A stretch of DNA of 64,000 nt from Enhydrobacter sp. Lineage in GTDB: Bacteria; Pseudomonadota; Alphaproteobacteria; Reyranellales; Reyranellaceae. The translations under genes and the position numbers were made by a program. Under the pieces are notes generated by a model. It ran no database searches. It had not been told where the DNA came from and saw only the letters and a list, made by a program, of their open reading frames with translations. Of this stretch, positions 1-8,965 are shown in pieces. The stretch lies in the NCBI RefSeq assembly GCF_030246845.1, contig NZ_CP126889.1, positions 930,001 to 994,000 of the forward strand, read 5' to 3'. The number at the start of each line of letters is the position of its first letter. Within the stretch, counting starts at the first letter, position 1.

Positions 1-1402
1 CCTCGAGTTTCTGGCTGTGACGCATCCACTGCCAGACCTGCGCGCGGCTGATCTCGGCGGTGGCGGCATCCTCCATCAGATTGAAGAGCGGCACGCAGCC
101 GATGCCGCGCAGCCACGCCTCGAGGTAGCCGATGCCGACGGCCACGTTCTGGCGCAGGCCTGCCTCTGTCTTGGTGCCGTTCGGCACCTGGATCAGGTCG
201 GCGGCACTGACATGCACGTCCTGCCGCTTGCGCGCGATCTGGTTGGCTTCCTTCATGACAGCGTCGAACTCGGCCTTGGCGATCGCGACCAGGCCGGGAT
301 GGGCGACCCAGGTACCGTCGTGGCCGTCGCCCGCCTCGCGCTTCTTGTCGGCGCGCACGCGCTCCATCGCGACCTCGTTGGCGGCCGGATCGTTCTTGAT
401 CGGGATCTGTGCTGCCATGCCACCCATCGCATGCACCTCGCGGCGATGGCAGGTCTTGATCAGGAGCTGGCTGTAGCAGCGCAGGAAGTGCGAGGTCATC
501 GTCACCTGTCCGCGATCGGGCAGCACCGCCCACGCCTGCTCGCGGAACTTCTTGATGAAGGAGAAGATATAGTCCCAGCGGCCGCAATTGAGGCCGGCGG
601 AGTGGTCCTTGAGCTCCCACAGGATCTCGTCCATCTCGAAGGTGGCGAGGATGGTCTCGATCAGGACCGTCGCCTTGATCGATCTCTGCGGCACGCCGAG
701 CGCATTCTGTGCATGCACGAAGACGTCGTTCCAGAGCCTGGCCTCGAGATGGCTCTCCATCTTGGGCAGGTAGAAGTAGGGGCCCGTGCCGCGCGCCAGC
801 GCCTCCTTGGCGTTATGGAAGAAATAGAGGCCGAAATCGAACAGCGAGCCCGACATCGGCCTGCCGTCGACGGTCATATGCTTTTCGAGGAGATGCCAGC
901 CGCGCGGCCTCACGAACAGCACCGCTGTCTTGTCGTTGAGCTTGTAGGCTTTCTGGCTCTGCGGATCGACATAGTCGATCTGGCGGCGCACCGCGTCCAT
1001 CAGGTTGAACTGGCCCTCGACCATGTTGGTCCAGGAGGGCGTGCTCGCATCCTCGAAGTCGGCCATGAAGACGTTGGCGCCGCAATTCAGCGCATTGATG
1101 ATCATCTTGCGGTCGACCGGCCCCGTGATCTCGACGCGCCGGTCCAGAATGTCCTTGGGCAGCGGCGCCACTGTCCAGTCGTTCTCGCGGATCTGGGCGG
1201 TGTCCCTCAGGAAATCCGGCTTCTCGCCCGCGTCCAGCCGCTTCTGGCGCTCGACCCGCGCCGCGAGCAACTCCTCGCGGCGGGCATTGAACCGGCGCTG
1301 CAGGTCGGCCAGGAAGGCCAGCGCATCCCTCGTCAGCACCCTCTCGAAGCCGGGCTGGATGGCCCCGTCGATCGCGACGCCGCCCGGAAGGTCCAATGCC
1401 AT
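1..1402 (-). CDS. aceB: Malate synthase A (3' end outside window)
   Basis: Condenses glyoxylate with acetyl-CoA to malate in the glyoxylate shunt; a cytoplasmic enzyme. The visible 467 codons begin [12 protein letters not shown] and run off the left edge, so the C-terminal part is missing (family members are roughly 530 residues). The malate synthase signature [16 protein letters not shown] is intact, as is the [10 protein letters not shown] segment. The ATG at 1400-1402 follows an AAGGGGAA ribosome site. It is divergent from puuD with only 92 bp between them, so the two may share a control region. Glyoxylate is the end product of ureide breakdown, which gives a metabolic reason for the pairing (inference). 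Confidence 0.96.
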   Translation of the reverse strand, partial: MALDLPGGVAIDGAIQPGFERVLTRDALAFLADLQRRFNARREELLAARVERQKRLDAGEKPDFLRDTAQIRENDWTVAPLPKDILDRRVEITGPVDRKMIINALNCGANVFMADFEDASTPSWTNMVEGQFNLMDAVRRQIDYVDPQSQKAYKLNDKTAVLFVRPRGWHLLEKHMTVDGRPMSGSLFDFGLYFFHNAKEALARGTGPYFYLPKMESHLEARLWNDVFVHAQNALGVPQRSIKATVLIETILATFEMDEILWELKDHSAGLNCGRWDYIFSFIKKFREQAWAVLPDRGQVTMTSHFLRCYSQLLIKTCHRREVHAMGGMAAQIPIKNDPAANEVAMERVRADKKREAGDGHDGTWVAHPGLVAIAKAEFDAVMKEANQIARKRQDVHVSAADLIQVPNGTKTEAGLRQNVAVGIGYLEAWLRGIGCVPLFNLMEDAATAEISRAQVWQWMRHSQKLE

Positions 1403-1494
1403 GGTCGTTTCCCCTTGAGATTTCACGGAATTGAAGGAGGTGAAGCGCGATTTACCGCCTTGAGGGCCCGCCCGGCAAGGCGCTACGAGAGGGA

Positions 1495-2685
1495 ATGGAT
1501 GCCGGATTCGTGACCGATTGGCTCAATCTCGTGTTGCGCTGGGCCCACATGATCGTGGGCATCGCCTGGATCGGCGCCTCCTTCTATTTCATCTGGCTCG
1601 ACAACCATCTGCGTGAGCCTCTCGATCCCGCCGATGCAGCCAAGGGGATTGGCGGCGAGGTCTGGGCCGTCCATGGCGGCGGCTTCTATACCGCGAAGAA
1701 GTTCACACTGGCGCCGGAGCGCCTGCCGCCCGAGCTGCACTGGTTCAAATGGGAAGCCTATACGACACTGATCACCGGCTTCCTGCTGCTCTGCCTCGTC
1801 TACTACTACGGCGCGCAGGTGGCGCTCATCGATCCCGCGGTGATGGCGCTCGACCCATCCGAGGCAATCGCCATCGGCCTCGCATTTCTGGTGGCCGGCT
1901 GGCTGGTCTACGACGCGCTGTGCCGCTCCCCCCTGGGCGACGACGAGGCCGTGCTGGGCGGCCTGCTCGCCCTTCTCTGCATCGTCGCCGCCTGGGTGCT
2001 CTGCCACCTCTTTTCCGGCCGCGGCGCCTACATCCATTTCGGTGCCATGCTGGGCGTGATCATGGTGCTGAACGTCTTCTTCGTGATCATTCCCGGCCAG
2101 CGCGAGCTGGTGAAGGCGAAGCAGGAGGGCCGCACGCCGGACGCGAAGTTCGGCCTGATGGGCCGGCAGCGCTCGGTGCACAACACCTACTTCACCCTGC
2201 CGGTGCTGTTCACCATGGTCAGCGGTCACTATGCCGGCCTCTACGGTCATCCCTGGAACTGGTTGCTGCTGGTGATGATCTCGGCCGCCGGCGCATTGGT
2301 CCGCGTCTGGTTCGTGCAGCGTCACAAGGGCAACGCCAATCCGCTGGTGCTGGCTTCGGGCGTCGTCGTGCTGGTGCTGGCCGCGATCGTCGCTCTGCCG
2401 CGCCCCGACCCCGCGGTGGCCGGCGGGCCGGTCGCCTTCGTCGAGCTGCAGCCGGTCATCCAGAAGCGCTGCATGCCGTGTCATGCGACCCGACCCACGC
2501 AGGACGGGTTCGCCGCGCCGCCCAAGGGCGTGGTGCTGGAGACGCCGGGCGAAATCCGTGCCCGTGCCGCCGCGATCAACCAGCAGGCAGTCGTCGCCAG
2601 GGCAATGCCGCCCGGCAATCTCACCAACATCACCGACGCCGAGCGCGGCCTGATTGCGCGATGGTTCAAGTCCGGCGCACAATAG
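1495..2685 (+). CDS. puuD: Membrane-bound urate oxidase PuuD with C-terminal cytochrome c domain
   Basis: 396 residues. The N-terminal part (about 1-305) is a multi-pass membrane region of the DUF989/urate hydroxylase type with several conserved histidines. The C-terminal part is a short cytochrome c domain with the heme motif CMPCH at 326-330. PuuD oxidises urate towards 5-hydroxyisourate and passes electrons to the respiratory chain instead of making peroxide. The ATG follows a GAGAGGGA ribosome site. No other ureide genes are visible here, so the downstream steps must be encoded elsewhere. Length and domain order match the family. Confidence 0.93.
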   Translation: MDAGFVTDWLNLVLRWAHMIVGIAWIGASFYFIWLDNHLREPLDPADAAKGIGGEVWAVHGGGFYTAKKFTLAPERLPPELHWFKWEAYTTLITGFLLLCLVYYYGAQVALIDPAVMALDPSEAIAIGLAFLVAGWLVYDALCRSPLGDDEAVLGGLLALLCIVAAWVLCHLFSGRGAYIHFGAMLGVIMVLNVFFVIIPGQRELVKAKQEGRTPDAKFGLMGRQRSVHNTYFTLPVLFTMVSGHYAGLYGHPWNWLLLVMISAAGALVRVWFVQRHKGNANPLVLASGVVVLVLAAIVALPRPDPAVAGGPVAFVELQPVIQKRCMPCHATRPTQDGFAAPPKGVVLETPGEIRARAAAINQQAVVARAMPPGNLTNITDAERGLIARWFKSGAQ

Positions 2686-2689
2686 CGGC

Positions 2690-3148
2690 ATGATTCCGCG
2701 CACGGGCAATCGGTCCTGGCGTCACCTGTTGACGGCGGCGCTGGCCGGAGCCGCGATCGTCGTCACCTGGAGCCAGCTCGCCCATCGGAGCGAGCATGTC
2801 CTGGCGCGCGAGCCGGGCATGTCGACCACGTTGGAGCCGAAGCGCACGAGTTGGGGCACGAGCGTCGGCTTCGTCGATGAGCAGCGGCTCGACGAGCACT
2901 ACCGGAAGCACGGCGCGGAGTTCGGCCATATCACCAAGCTCGACTACCTTCACCAGGCGCAGCTTCTGCGCGATACCGCCGTCGGCGGGCCGGTGCTGGA
3001 AACCGTGCGGCATGACGGCGTCGTCACGCGCTTCGATCGCCAGACCGGCGCCTTCGTCGCCTTCAATCGCGACGGCACGATCCGCACCTTCTTCAAGCCC
3101 AACGACGGCGAGCGCTACTATCGCCGACAGGCGGAACGCGGCGAATGA
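2690..3148 (+). CDS. Small exported protein resembling BECR-fold (barnase-like) toxin domains
   Basis: 152 residues, starting 4 bp after the puuD stop. Residues 1-40 form a basic N-terminus and hydrophobic stretch (LLTAALAGAAIVVTW) that looks like a signal peptide or anchor. The C-terminal half contains YRKHGAEFG followed by a Tyr-Leu-x-x-Ala helix, then RFDRQTGAFVAFNRDGTIRT and FFKPNDGERYY. This spacing resembles domains at the C-termini of Rhs/CdiA-type polymorphic toxins grouped in the barnase-EndoU-colicin E5/D-RelE fold. That family link is from memory of the motif pattern, not a search. The next gene overlaps its stop by 4 bp, as toxin-immunity pairs often do. Alternatively it is a harmless periplasmic protein. 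Confidence 0.7.
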   Translation: MIPRTGNRSWRHLLTAALAGAAIVVTWSQLAHRSEHVLAREPGMSTTLEPKRTSWGTSVGFVDEQRLDEHYRKHGAEFGHITKLDYLHQAQLLRDTAVGGPVLETVRHDGVVTRFDRQTGAFVAFNRDGTIRTFFKPNDGERYYRRQAERGE

Positions 3149-3531
3149 TTGCGATGGCGCCCCCGCCTCCCGGTCCGCCCGATGTCGAGGAGCTGCGCGA
3201 TCTGATCGATCAATGGTCGACCCTCGGCGCCGATCTCGAGCGCAAGGAATACACGTTCGATCTCGACAACTGGCGCAACGACGTCGACGTGCGTCAGCTC
3301 ATTCTCGAGGCGCTCCCGATGTTCAGTCGCGAAGAGCTCGGCGATCACGCCCTGAAGCTCGACGACGCCGACAAGGTCTTCATGGCCGCCACGCGCCCTT
3401 TCCGCCGCTGCGTCTGGGGCGCGGGAACGGCCAAGAGGGAGAAATGGACCCCGCAAGCCAACTGGTGGTACTTCCGCACGCCGATCCGGTCCAACGCGCA
3501 GCTCGAGGACGAGCTGGCGACGGTGCGGTAG
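3145..3531 (+). CDS. Small acidic protein overlapping the BECR-like gene, possible cognate inhibitor
   Basis: 128 residues. The start codon overlaps the upstream stop in ATGA, so translation is probably coupled. It has no signal peptide or membrane segment. The N-terminus is proline-rich, then an acidic helical region (VEELRDLIDQWSTLGADLER) and a C-terminal tryptophan-rich end (TPQANWWYF). I recognise no named family. Its place directly behind a toxin-like gene, its size and its charge fit an immunity or inhibitor role, as barstar has for barnase, but this is inference from context only. Confidence 0.65.
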   Translation: MIAMAPPPPGPPDVEELRDLIDQWSTLGADLERKEYTFDLDNWRNDVDVRQLILEALPMFSREELGDHALKLDDADKVFMAATRPFRRCVWGAGTAKREKWTPQANWWYFRTPIRSNAQLEDELATVR

Positions 3532-3538
3532 GGTCTTT

Positions 3539-3589
3539 GGACCGCGGGCTTCGAGCCCGCTCATGAGGCGCGCTGGAAGCGCGCGGTCC
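3539..3589. repeat. Clover-leaf palindromic repeat
   Basis: Outer arms GGACCGCG (3539-3546) and CGCGGTCC (3582-3589) enclose two further hairpins: GCGGGC/GCCCGC (3544-3560) and GCGCGC/GCGCGC (3568-3584). The nested design with three stems resembles dispersed intergenic palindromes of GC-rich proteobacteria. It lies between two genes on the same strand, so it could also end or stabilise the transcript. Confidence 0.6.
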
Positions 3590-3602
3590 GGATGAGCATG
3601 AG

Positions 3603-4373
3603 ATGACGAATCGGAAAATCCTCGTCGAACGCAACGGCCCTGTCACCACCATCATCATCAACCGCCCGACTGTCCGGAACGCGCTCGACAATGAAGCAGC
3701 GCACGCGCTCGCCGACGCACTGAGGGCATTCGAAGCCGACGGTAACGCGCGCGTCGCGATCCTGACGGGGGCGGGCGGCGCCTTCTGTGCCGGCGCCGAC
3801 CTCAAGGAGCTGGGCAGCGGCACCGATTACTTCCCCTGGGCCGGCAGCGACGAAGGTCCCCTGCGCGCGCCGCTCTCCAAGCCGGTGATCGCCGCCGTCG
3901 AGGGCCATGCCTGCGCCGGCGGCCTGGGTGTCGCGCTGTTCTGCGACATCCGGATCGTCGACGACACGGCGACGTTCGGCGTCTTCTCGCGCCGCTGGGG
4001 CGTGCCGATGAGCGATGGCACCACCGTCCGGCTGCCGCGGATCGTGGGCCAGGGCCGCGCTCTCGACATGCTGCTGACCGGCCGCGCGGTCGGCGCCGAC
4101 GAAGCGATCGCGATCGGGCTGGCCACGCGCAAGGTCGCGCGCGGCACGACGCGCGCCGCGGCGGAGAAGCTCGCGGCCGAGATCGCGGCCTTTCCGCCCA
4201 TCGCCATGACATCGGATCGACAGTCGGCCTATGAAAGCTTCGACCGTGCCCAGGCGGCCGCCATCCGGCGCGAGATGGAACTGTCGCTCGCGGCGCGACG
4301 GATGGAATCGCAAAAGGGTGCGGCCCGTTTCGCAGGTGGCGAGGGCCGGCACGGCAGCTTCGAGAGGAAATGA
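3603..4373 (+). CDS. Crotonase / enoyl-CoA hydratase family protein
   Basis: 256 residues, a full-length crotonase fold. The oxyanion-hole segments are AFCAGADLKEL (near residue 60) and EGHACAGGLGVAL (near 100), followed by RRWGVPMSDG. Family members hydrate or isomerise acyl-CoA thioesters. The substrate cannot be read from the sequence; the usual acidic residue of true enoyl-CoA hydratases is not obvious, so another crotonase reaction is possible. The stop codon is directly followed by the ATG of the quinone reductase gene, so the two form an operon. A second, related crotonase lies on the opposite strand at 5406. Confidence 0.9.
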   Translation: MTNRKILVERNGPVTTIIINRPTVRNALDNEAAHALADALRAFEADGNARVAILTGAGGAFCAGADLKELGSGTDYFPWAGSDEGPLRAPLSKPVIAAVEGHACAGGLGVALFCDIRIVDDTATFGVFSRRWGVPMSDGTTVRLPRIVGQGRALDMLLTGRAVGADEAIAIGLATRKVARGTTRAAAEKLAAEIAAFPPIAMTSDRQSAYESFDRAQAAAIRREMELSLAARRMESQKGAARFAGGEGRHGSFERK

Positions 4374-5396
4374 ATGCGAGCGTTGGTATGTCATGCGTAC
4401 GGATCGATCGAAAGTCTCAAGATCGAGGAGGTCCCCGCGCCCGAGCCGAAGGCGGGCGAGATCCTGATCCGCGTCGGAGCGGCAGGCGTGAGCTTCGCCG
4501 TCATGCTCGGCGTCGAGGGCAAGCATCAGAACAAGCCGACGCTTCCCTACATTCCGGGCAACGAGTTGGCCGGCCACGTCGCGGCCCTCGGACCGGGCGT
4601 CGATCACCTGAGGGTCGGCGACCGTGTCGCGACCGGCGTGCCCCAGGGCGGCTTCGCCGAATATGCCGTCGCGACCGCGGCCAACGCGGCGCTGCTTCCC
4701 GACCGCCTGCCCTATGCCGAGGCGACGAATTTCCCGACGCTCTATCCCACCGCCTATGGCGCACTGAAGTGGAAGGCGAACCTGCAGCCGGGCGAGGTGC
4801 TGCTGGTGCACGGCGCGGGCGGCGGCTCGGGCCTTACCGCCGTCGAGGTCGGCAAGGCGATGGGCGCCACGGTGATCGCTTCGGCCGGCGGCGCCGACAA
4901 GCTGGCAGCGGCCAAGGAGGCCGGCGCCGACCACCTGATCGACTATCGCACGGAAGATCTGCGCGCGACGGTCCTGGAGCTGACCGATGGGCGCGGCGCC
5001 GACGTGATCTACGATCCGGTCGGCGGGTCGGCCTTCGACCTGTCGCTGCGCTGCGTGGCGCCGGAGGGCCGCATCATCCCGATGGGCTTCGCGTCCGGCA
5101 CCGTCCCGCAGATCCCGGCCAACATCCTTCTGGTCAAGAACGTGACCGTGATCGGCTTCTACTATGGCTATTGGACCGGCTGGGGCGGCAAGAAAGCGCC
5201 CGGTCCGAACGACATGGCCGGCCTCGAACGGCGCCGCGCGATGGTGGCCGCAGCGCAGGGCGAGCTGATGCGCTGGTTCAGCGAGGGCAGGCTCAGGGCC
5301 ACGGTCGCCGCGACCTTCGACCTCGCCGACTGGGTGAAGGCATTCCGGCTGATCCAGGAACGGACGGTCGTCGGCAAGGCGGTGCTCGTTCCCTGA
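4374..5396 (+). CDS. NADPH:quinone oxidoreductase family (zinc-free MDR) protein
   Basis: 340 residues of the medium-chain dehydrogenase/reductase superfamily. The N-terminal GroES-like half includes PYIPGNELAGHV and VGDRVATG. The Rossmann half has a nucleotide-binding loop VHGAGGGSGLTAVEVGKAMGA near residue 144. No catalytic zinc ligands are seen, as in quinone reductase and enoyl reductase relatives. The gene abuts the upstream crotonase stop (TGA then ATG), so both probably act on one acyl-CoA pathway. The substrate is unknown. Confidence 0.9.
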   Translation: MRALVCHAYGSIESLKIEEVPAPEPKAGEILIRVGAAGVSFAVMLGVEGKHQNKPTLPYIPGNELAGHVAALGPGVDHLRVGDRVATGVPQGGFAEYAVATAANAALLPDRLPYAEATNFPTLYPTAYGALKWKANLQPGEVLLVHGAGGGSGLTAVEVGKAMGATVIASAGGADKLAAAKEAGADHLIDYRTEDLRATVLELTDGRGADVIYDPVGGSAFDLSLRCVAPEGRIIPMGFASGTVPQIPANILLVKNVTVIGFYYGYWTGWGGKKAPGPNDMAGLERRRAMVAAAQGELMRWFSEGRLRATVAATFDLADWVKAFRLIQERTVVGKAVLVP

Positions 5397-5405
5397 ATCG
5401 CAGGA

Positions 5406-6182
5406 TCAGATGTCGCCGAAGTCGCCGCCTCTTCCCTTGCCCGCCGCGAAGCGGGCGGCGCCTTTGCGCGCCTCGGCCTCGAGCGTGGGCCCACCCAATC
5501 GACCTTCATTGGCGAGCGCCTCGCGCAGCTCCAATCCCCATTGTTCGTAGGACGAGCGGCGGTCGGAGCGCAGGCAAAGCTGCGGGAACCTGGCGAGCTG
5601 CCCGGCGAGCCTCCTGGCCTCGGCCAGGGCTTTGCCTGCCGGCGCCAGGCGATTGGCGAGTCCCCAGTCGAACGCCTCGCGGGCGCCTACCTCGCGGCCG
5701 GTCAGGATCATGTCGAGGGCCCGGCTCTGGCCGATCAACCGTGGCAGGCGCACCGTGCCGCCATCGATCAGAGGCACGCCCCAGCGACGACAGAAGACGC
5801 CGAACTTCGCCGTCTCCGAGGCCACGCGCAGATCGCACCACAAGGCGAGCTCCAGGCCACCCGCCACCGCATAACCCTCGACCGCGGCGATCACCGGCTT
5901 GGAGAGGAGATGGCGTGTCGGGCCCATCGGACCCGGCCCCTCGGCATGATGCGGGGCACTCCCCGTGCGTGTCGCCGCGACCTTCAGATCGTAGCCGGCG
6001 CAGAAAGTGCCGCCGCGACCGGTCAGGATCGCGACCGACTGACTCTCGTCGCCATCGAAGGCAAGGAAGGCCTCGCGCAGCAGGATGGCCGTCTCCGGAT
6101 CCACGGCGTTGCGCGCCTCGGCGAAGCGGTCGATCGACACGACCGTAATCGACCCTTCCTTCTCGACCGCGACCTTTGTCAT
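5406..6182 (-). CDS. Crotonase / enoyl-CoA hydratase family protein
   Basis: 258 residues. Motifs TFCAGYDLKVAA and EGYAVAGGLELALWCDLR mark the oxyanion hole, and FCRRWGVPLIDGGTVRLPRL closely parallels the crotonase at 3603, so the two are paralogs. It converges on the quinone reductase gene with a 9-bp gap. It lies 1 bp downstream of the MaoC stop, so it is the last gene of a leftward zinc-finger/MaoC/crotonase operon. It probably acts on an acyl-CoA in the same pathway as its neighbours; the exact reaction is undetermined. Confidence 0.9.
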   Translation of the reverse strand: MTKVAVEKEGSITVVSIDRFAEARNAVDPETAILLREAFLAFDGDESQSVAILTGRGGTFCAGYDLKVAATRTGSAPHHAEGPGPMGPTRHLLSKPVIAAVEGYAVAGGLELALWCDLRVASETAKFGVFCRRWGVPLIDGGTVRLPRLIGQSRALDMILTGREVGAREAFDWGLANRLAPAGKALAEARRLAGQLARFPQLCLRSDRRSSYEQWGLELREALANEGRLGGPTLEAEARKGAARFAAGKGRGGDFGDI

Positions 6183-6183
6183 C

Positions 6184-6642
6184 TCAACGGCCCTGCATCA
6201 TGCGGAGCGGGGTGTAGACCAGGACAGTCTTGCCGTTCTGGTTCCTGACGTCGTTGGTGGTGCGCACGAGGGCGCGCGTCGGGTCTTTCGAGGTGGGCTT
6301 GATCTCCGTCACCTCGATCTCGACATGGATGGTATCGCCGACATAGGTCGGGCCCTTGATGTCGAAACCCATCGACAGGAACGCAAGCCCGGTGCCCTGC
6401 AAGGTGGTCGGGATCACCAGACCTTCGGCCATGGAGTAGACCAGCGCCCCGGGAACGGGATGCCCGCCGCGCATGGGTGCGTGCTGCTCTATGTATTGCT
6501 TGTTGGTGAACAGCTCCTCGGAAAAGCCGCAAAGCGTCACGAAATTCAACAGGTCGGCCTCGAACAGCGTGCGGCCGAAGGTGACGAAGCGGTCGCCGAT
6601 CTTGAGGTCGCGCCAGTTCCAGCCTTCACCCAATTGGTTCAT
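6184..6642 (-). CDS. MaoC-family dehydratase
   Basis: 152 residues with a single hot-dog fold MaoC domain. Recognisable are the FVTLCGFSEELFTN region, the GALVYSMAEGL stretch and IKGPTYVGDTIHVEIEV. MaoC proteins hydrate or dehydrate acyl-CoA thioesters. I chose the ATG at 6640-6642 because the sequence upstream in this frame overlaps the zinc-finger gene and looks non-coding. It sits between the zinc-finger gene (8 bp upstream) and a crotonase (1 bp downstream), in one leftward operon. Confidence 0.88.
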   Translation of the reverse strand: MNQLGEGWNWRDLKIGDRFVTFGRTLFEADLLNFVTLCGFSEELFTNKQYIEQHAPMRGGHPVPGALVYSMAEGLVIPTTLQGTGLAFLSMGFDIKGPTYVGDTIHVEIEVTEIKPTSKDPTRALVRTTNDVRNQNGKTVLVYTPLRMMQGR

Positions 6643-6650
6643 GGCCGGCC

Positions 6651-6836
6651 TCAATGCGCATGGGCGTCGGGCTTGGCCCCTTCCCGCAGCACGTATATTC
6701 GGCTGCAATAGGGACATTCGACCCGCCCCTGCCTGCCGAGGTTGAGATAGACTTTGGGATGCCCCAGGGGGCCGCCACCGCCGTCGCAGGCAACGCGGTC
6801 CGTGTCGACGGTGATGGTTTCGAAAGGCTCGGTCAC
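6651..6836 (-). CDS. Zinc-finger domain protein (NDUFS6-like, zf-CHCC)
   Basis: 61 residues. The metal-site order is Cys17, His26, then CPYC at 41-44 ([12 protein letters not shown]), the CHCC pattern of the zf-CHCC family that includes the mitochondrial complex I subunit NDUFS6. Such genes are standard in alphaproteobacteria, usually as short stand-alone proteins of unknown role. It is the first gene of the leftward MaoC/crotonase operon and starts only 13 bp from the divergent lipoprotein hydrolase. Confidence 0.85.
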   Translation of the reverse strand: MTEPFETITVDTDRVACDGGGGPLGHPKVYLNLGRQGRVECPYCSRIYVLREGAKPDAHAH

Positions 6837-6849
6837 TCACTCTCTCCTG

Positions 6850-7902
6850 TTGCGTCGGCGCATGATAGCCGCGGCTTTGGCTCCGGTCATGCTGGCGGCC
6901 TGCGCGCCGCTCGTCGTCCCGGCCGGCAGGCGCGAGGGCCCGCCCCGGCTCACCGACGACCGTTATGTCGCAGCGGACGGCACGGCGCTACCGCTCGCCT
7001 CCTGGCCCGCGGCAAACGGCGCCGCTCCGCGGGCGATCATCCTTGGCCTGCACGGCTTCGGCGACTATCGCAACGCCTTCGAGGAGCCGGCCGAGATCTG
7101 GTCGGCGGCCGGGATCGCCACCTACGCCTACGACCAGCGCGGCTTCGGCGCGAGCCCGACCCGCGACCGCTGGCCCGGCACCGACACGCTGGTGGGCGAT
7201 GCCAAGGCGGTCGCGGCGCTGCTGCGTGCGCGCCATCCCGAGGTGCCACTCTACATTGCGGGCGAGAGCATGGGCGGCGCGGTGGCGCTGGTCGCGGCCG
7301 ACCGTGGCGTCGCCGCCGACGGCCTGATCCTGCTCGCCCCCGCCGTGCGCTCGCGCAAGTCGCTCGGTCAGCTCGTCACGGCCGGCGTCTGGTTCTTCAC
7401 CCACACCATTCCCTGGTTGCCGCTCGGCCCGACCTCGATCGATTTCCACCCCACCGACAATCCCAAGACCCTCGAGAAGCTCAGGAAGGATCCGCTGATG
7501 CTGCGCAATCCGCGCATCGACATGGGCGCGGGCCTGCTCGACCTGATGGACGCGGCCTGTGCCGCGGCCGAGAACGTGCAGATGCCCTATATCCTGCTGC
7601 ACGGGCTGGGCGACCGTATCGTGCCGGCCGACCCGGTGCGCGACGTGATCGAGCTGATGCCGCGCCGGCCCGATTCGAAGCTCGCCTTCTACAAGCACGG
7701 CTATCACCTGCTGCTGCGCGACAAGGAGGGCCCGAAAGTGTCGGCCGACATCGTGGCCTGGGTCGAGGACCACGAGGCGCCGCTCCCCTCGGGTGCCGAT
7801 GCCAACGACGTGCAGCCCAAGATGGCGGCGCTTTGGGGCTCGCGCCGCCCTCGTCAGCCGGTGCCGGCAACGGCGACCACCAATATCAGCCGCGGTCAAT
7901 AG
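6850..7902 (+). CDS. Lipoprotein alpha/beta hydrolase (monoacylglycerol lipase-like)
   Basis: About 350 residues. A TTG start at 6850 gives MRRRMIAAALAPVMLAAC, a complete lipoprotein signal with lipobox LAAC at 15-18. The ATG at 6862 is the alternative but would lack the basic N-region. The hydrolase fold shows LGLHGFGDYR (oxyanion loop), the nucleophile elbow GESMGG (Ser140), the acid region HGLGDRIVPADP and the catalytic histidine in KHGYHLLLRD. It probably cleaves lipid or other esters at the membrane. The 3' end overlaps the converging ridA-like gene by 17 bp. No clear ribosome site is seen. Confidence 0.85.
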   Translation: MRRRMIAAALAPVMLAACAPLVVPAGRREGPPRLTDDRYVAADGTALPLASWPAANGAAPRAIILGLHGFGDYRNAFEEPAEIWSAAGIATYAYDQRGFGASPTRDRWPGTDTLVGDAKAVAALLRARHPEVPLYIAGESMGGAVALVAADRGVAADGLILLAPAVRSRKSLGQLVTAGVWFFTHTIPWLPLGPTSIDFHPTDNPKTLEKLRKDPLMLRNPRIDMGAGLLDLMDAACAAAENVQMPYILLHGLGDRIVPADPVRDVIELMPRRPDSKLAFYKHGYHLLLRDKEGPKVSADIVAWVEDHEAPLPSGADANDVQPKMAALWGSRRPRQPVPATATTNISRGQ

Positions 7903-8284
7903 CCCGTGCCTCGACGACTGCCGTCGACTCGATCTCGACCAGAAGCCCCGGAACGGCGAGCGCGCTGACGGCCACCAGGGTCGAGCTGACGGCCGAGCCC
8001 CTGAGCGCCTTGGCAAGCGCCTTCGAGACGGCGCCCATGTCGCGGATGTCGGTGACAAAGATGGTGAGCCGCGTGAGATCCCGCAGCCGTGCGCCGGCCG
8101 ACTTCAGCGCCGCCTCGATCTTGCGCATGGTGATCAGCGTCTGCTCGGCCGCATTCTTGCCCTGCACGCGGCCGCGACGGTCGAGCGACGTGGTGCCCGA
8201 CACGAACACGAACGGCCCGCTCTTGACCGTGCGGACATAGAAGCCGACCACTTCCGTGCCGTCCCGAAACAGTTGCTTGGCCAT
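7886..8284 (-). CDS. RidA family (reactive intermediate deaminase) protein
   Basis: 132 residues of the YjgF/YER057c/UK114 (Rid) family, which deaminate reactive enamines or imines and form trimers. Typical are FVFVSGTTSLD, EQTLITMRKIEAALKSAGA and the Arg-containing LTRLTIFVTDIRDM segment. The ATG at 8282-8284 follows a GGGAGAG ribosome site. Extending the frame upstream would run antisense through tRNA-Arg and is not credible. It ends inside the converging hydrolase gene. Confidence 0.88.
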   Translation of the reverse strand: MAKQLFRDGTEVVGFYVRTVKSGPFVFVSGTTSLDRRGRVQGKNAAEQTLITMRKIEAALKSAGARLRDLTRLTIFVTDIRDMGAVSKALAKALRGSAVSSTLVAVSALAVPGLLVEIESTAVVEARAIDRG

Positions 8285-8401
8285 CGATCGCTCTCCCGGT
8301 TCATGGCTCGAAATCGGGCCGACTGTCGCCCGAAAGCCTGGGATCGCCAAGCCGCCCGCATTGCGGGGACGACCTCCCTCCGCTATGGTCCGCCGCATCG
8401 T

Positions 8402-8480
<79 letters not shown>

Positions 8481-8965
8481 TATTTCAAATAGTTAGGAGA
8501 TAGGCAGCTTCCGCGCGAAGTGTCTGGGGACACTCTGGGGACACATCTGCGTGAATTTCGAACGCGCGTAGGGGGGGGGGGCGCTCGATCAGCTCGCCGA
8601 ATAGTTCACTGTTGAGGCTGCGGCCGGAACGTCAATCGGGGCTGGTGCGTTTGCATCCTACCAGGCCACGCAAGCTTCGCGCTGACCGCCTGAGACATCC
8701 AAGGGCAGCCCGCTGGCATCCGCCGGCGGGCTGTTCTGCTTCGGAAATCAAAGGCTGGCAGACGGCGGGGGCCCCGCGGCACCCGGCTCGACTGCCGCGG
8801 CGCCACAGAGAGCCACCGCGGCAGGAGCCGCCGACGCACCCCAATTAGCGACGCGGGGAAAAGCAGGATGGGGAGCCTAGTGGCGTGGTGGTGGATCGTC
8901 CAGCACCGCTACGCCAAGAGCCGAGACAAAGCTGTGGCGCGGCACATCACTGCACGACGCCATGG
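8481..8965. other. Gene-free left end of the island
   Basis: No convincing gene. The stretch holds the duplicated CTGGGGACAC motif (8524-8545), a run of eleven G (8571-8581) and a hairpin CAGCCCGC/GCGGGCTG (8706-8733) followed by TTCTGCTT. The hairpin could end transcription or be a repeat remnant. Confidence 0.6.
8524..8545 (+). promoter_or_regulatory. Probable arm-type integrase site, left end
   Basis: CTGGGGACACTCTGGGGACACA is a tandem of two 9-bp units. It matches 26210-26231 at the other end of the island at 21 of 22 positions. Its place just inside attL fits arm-type sites bound by a tyrosine integrase N-terminal domain (inference). Confidence 0.5.

Noticed and set aside
17..1513. Long rightward frame of 498 codons over malate synthase
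   Set aside because: It is the antisense of a clear malate synthase gene; high GC opens many shadow frames. The same applies to long frames opposite the RND pump, liv and amidohydrolase genes.
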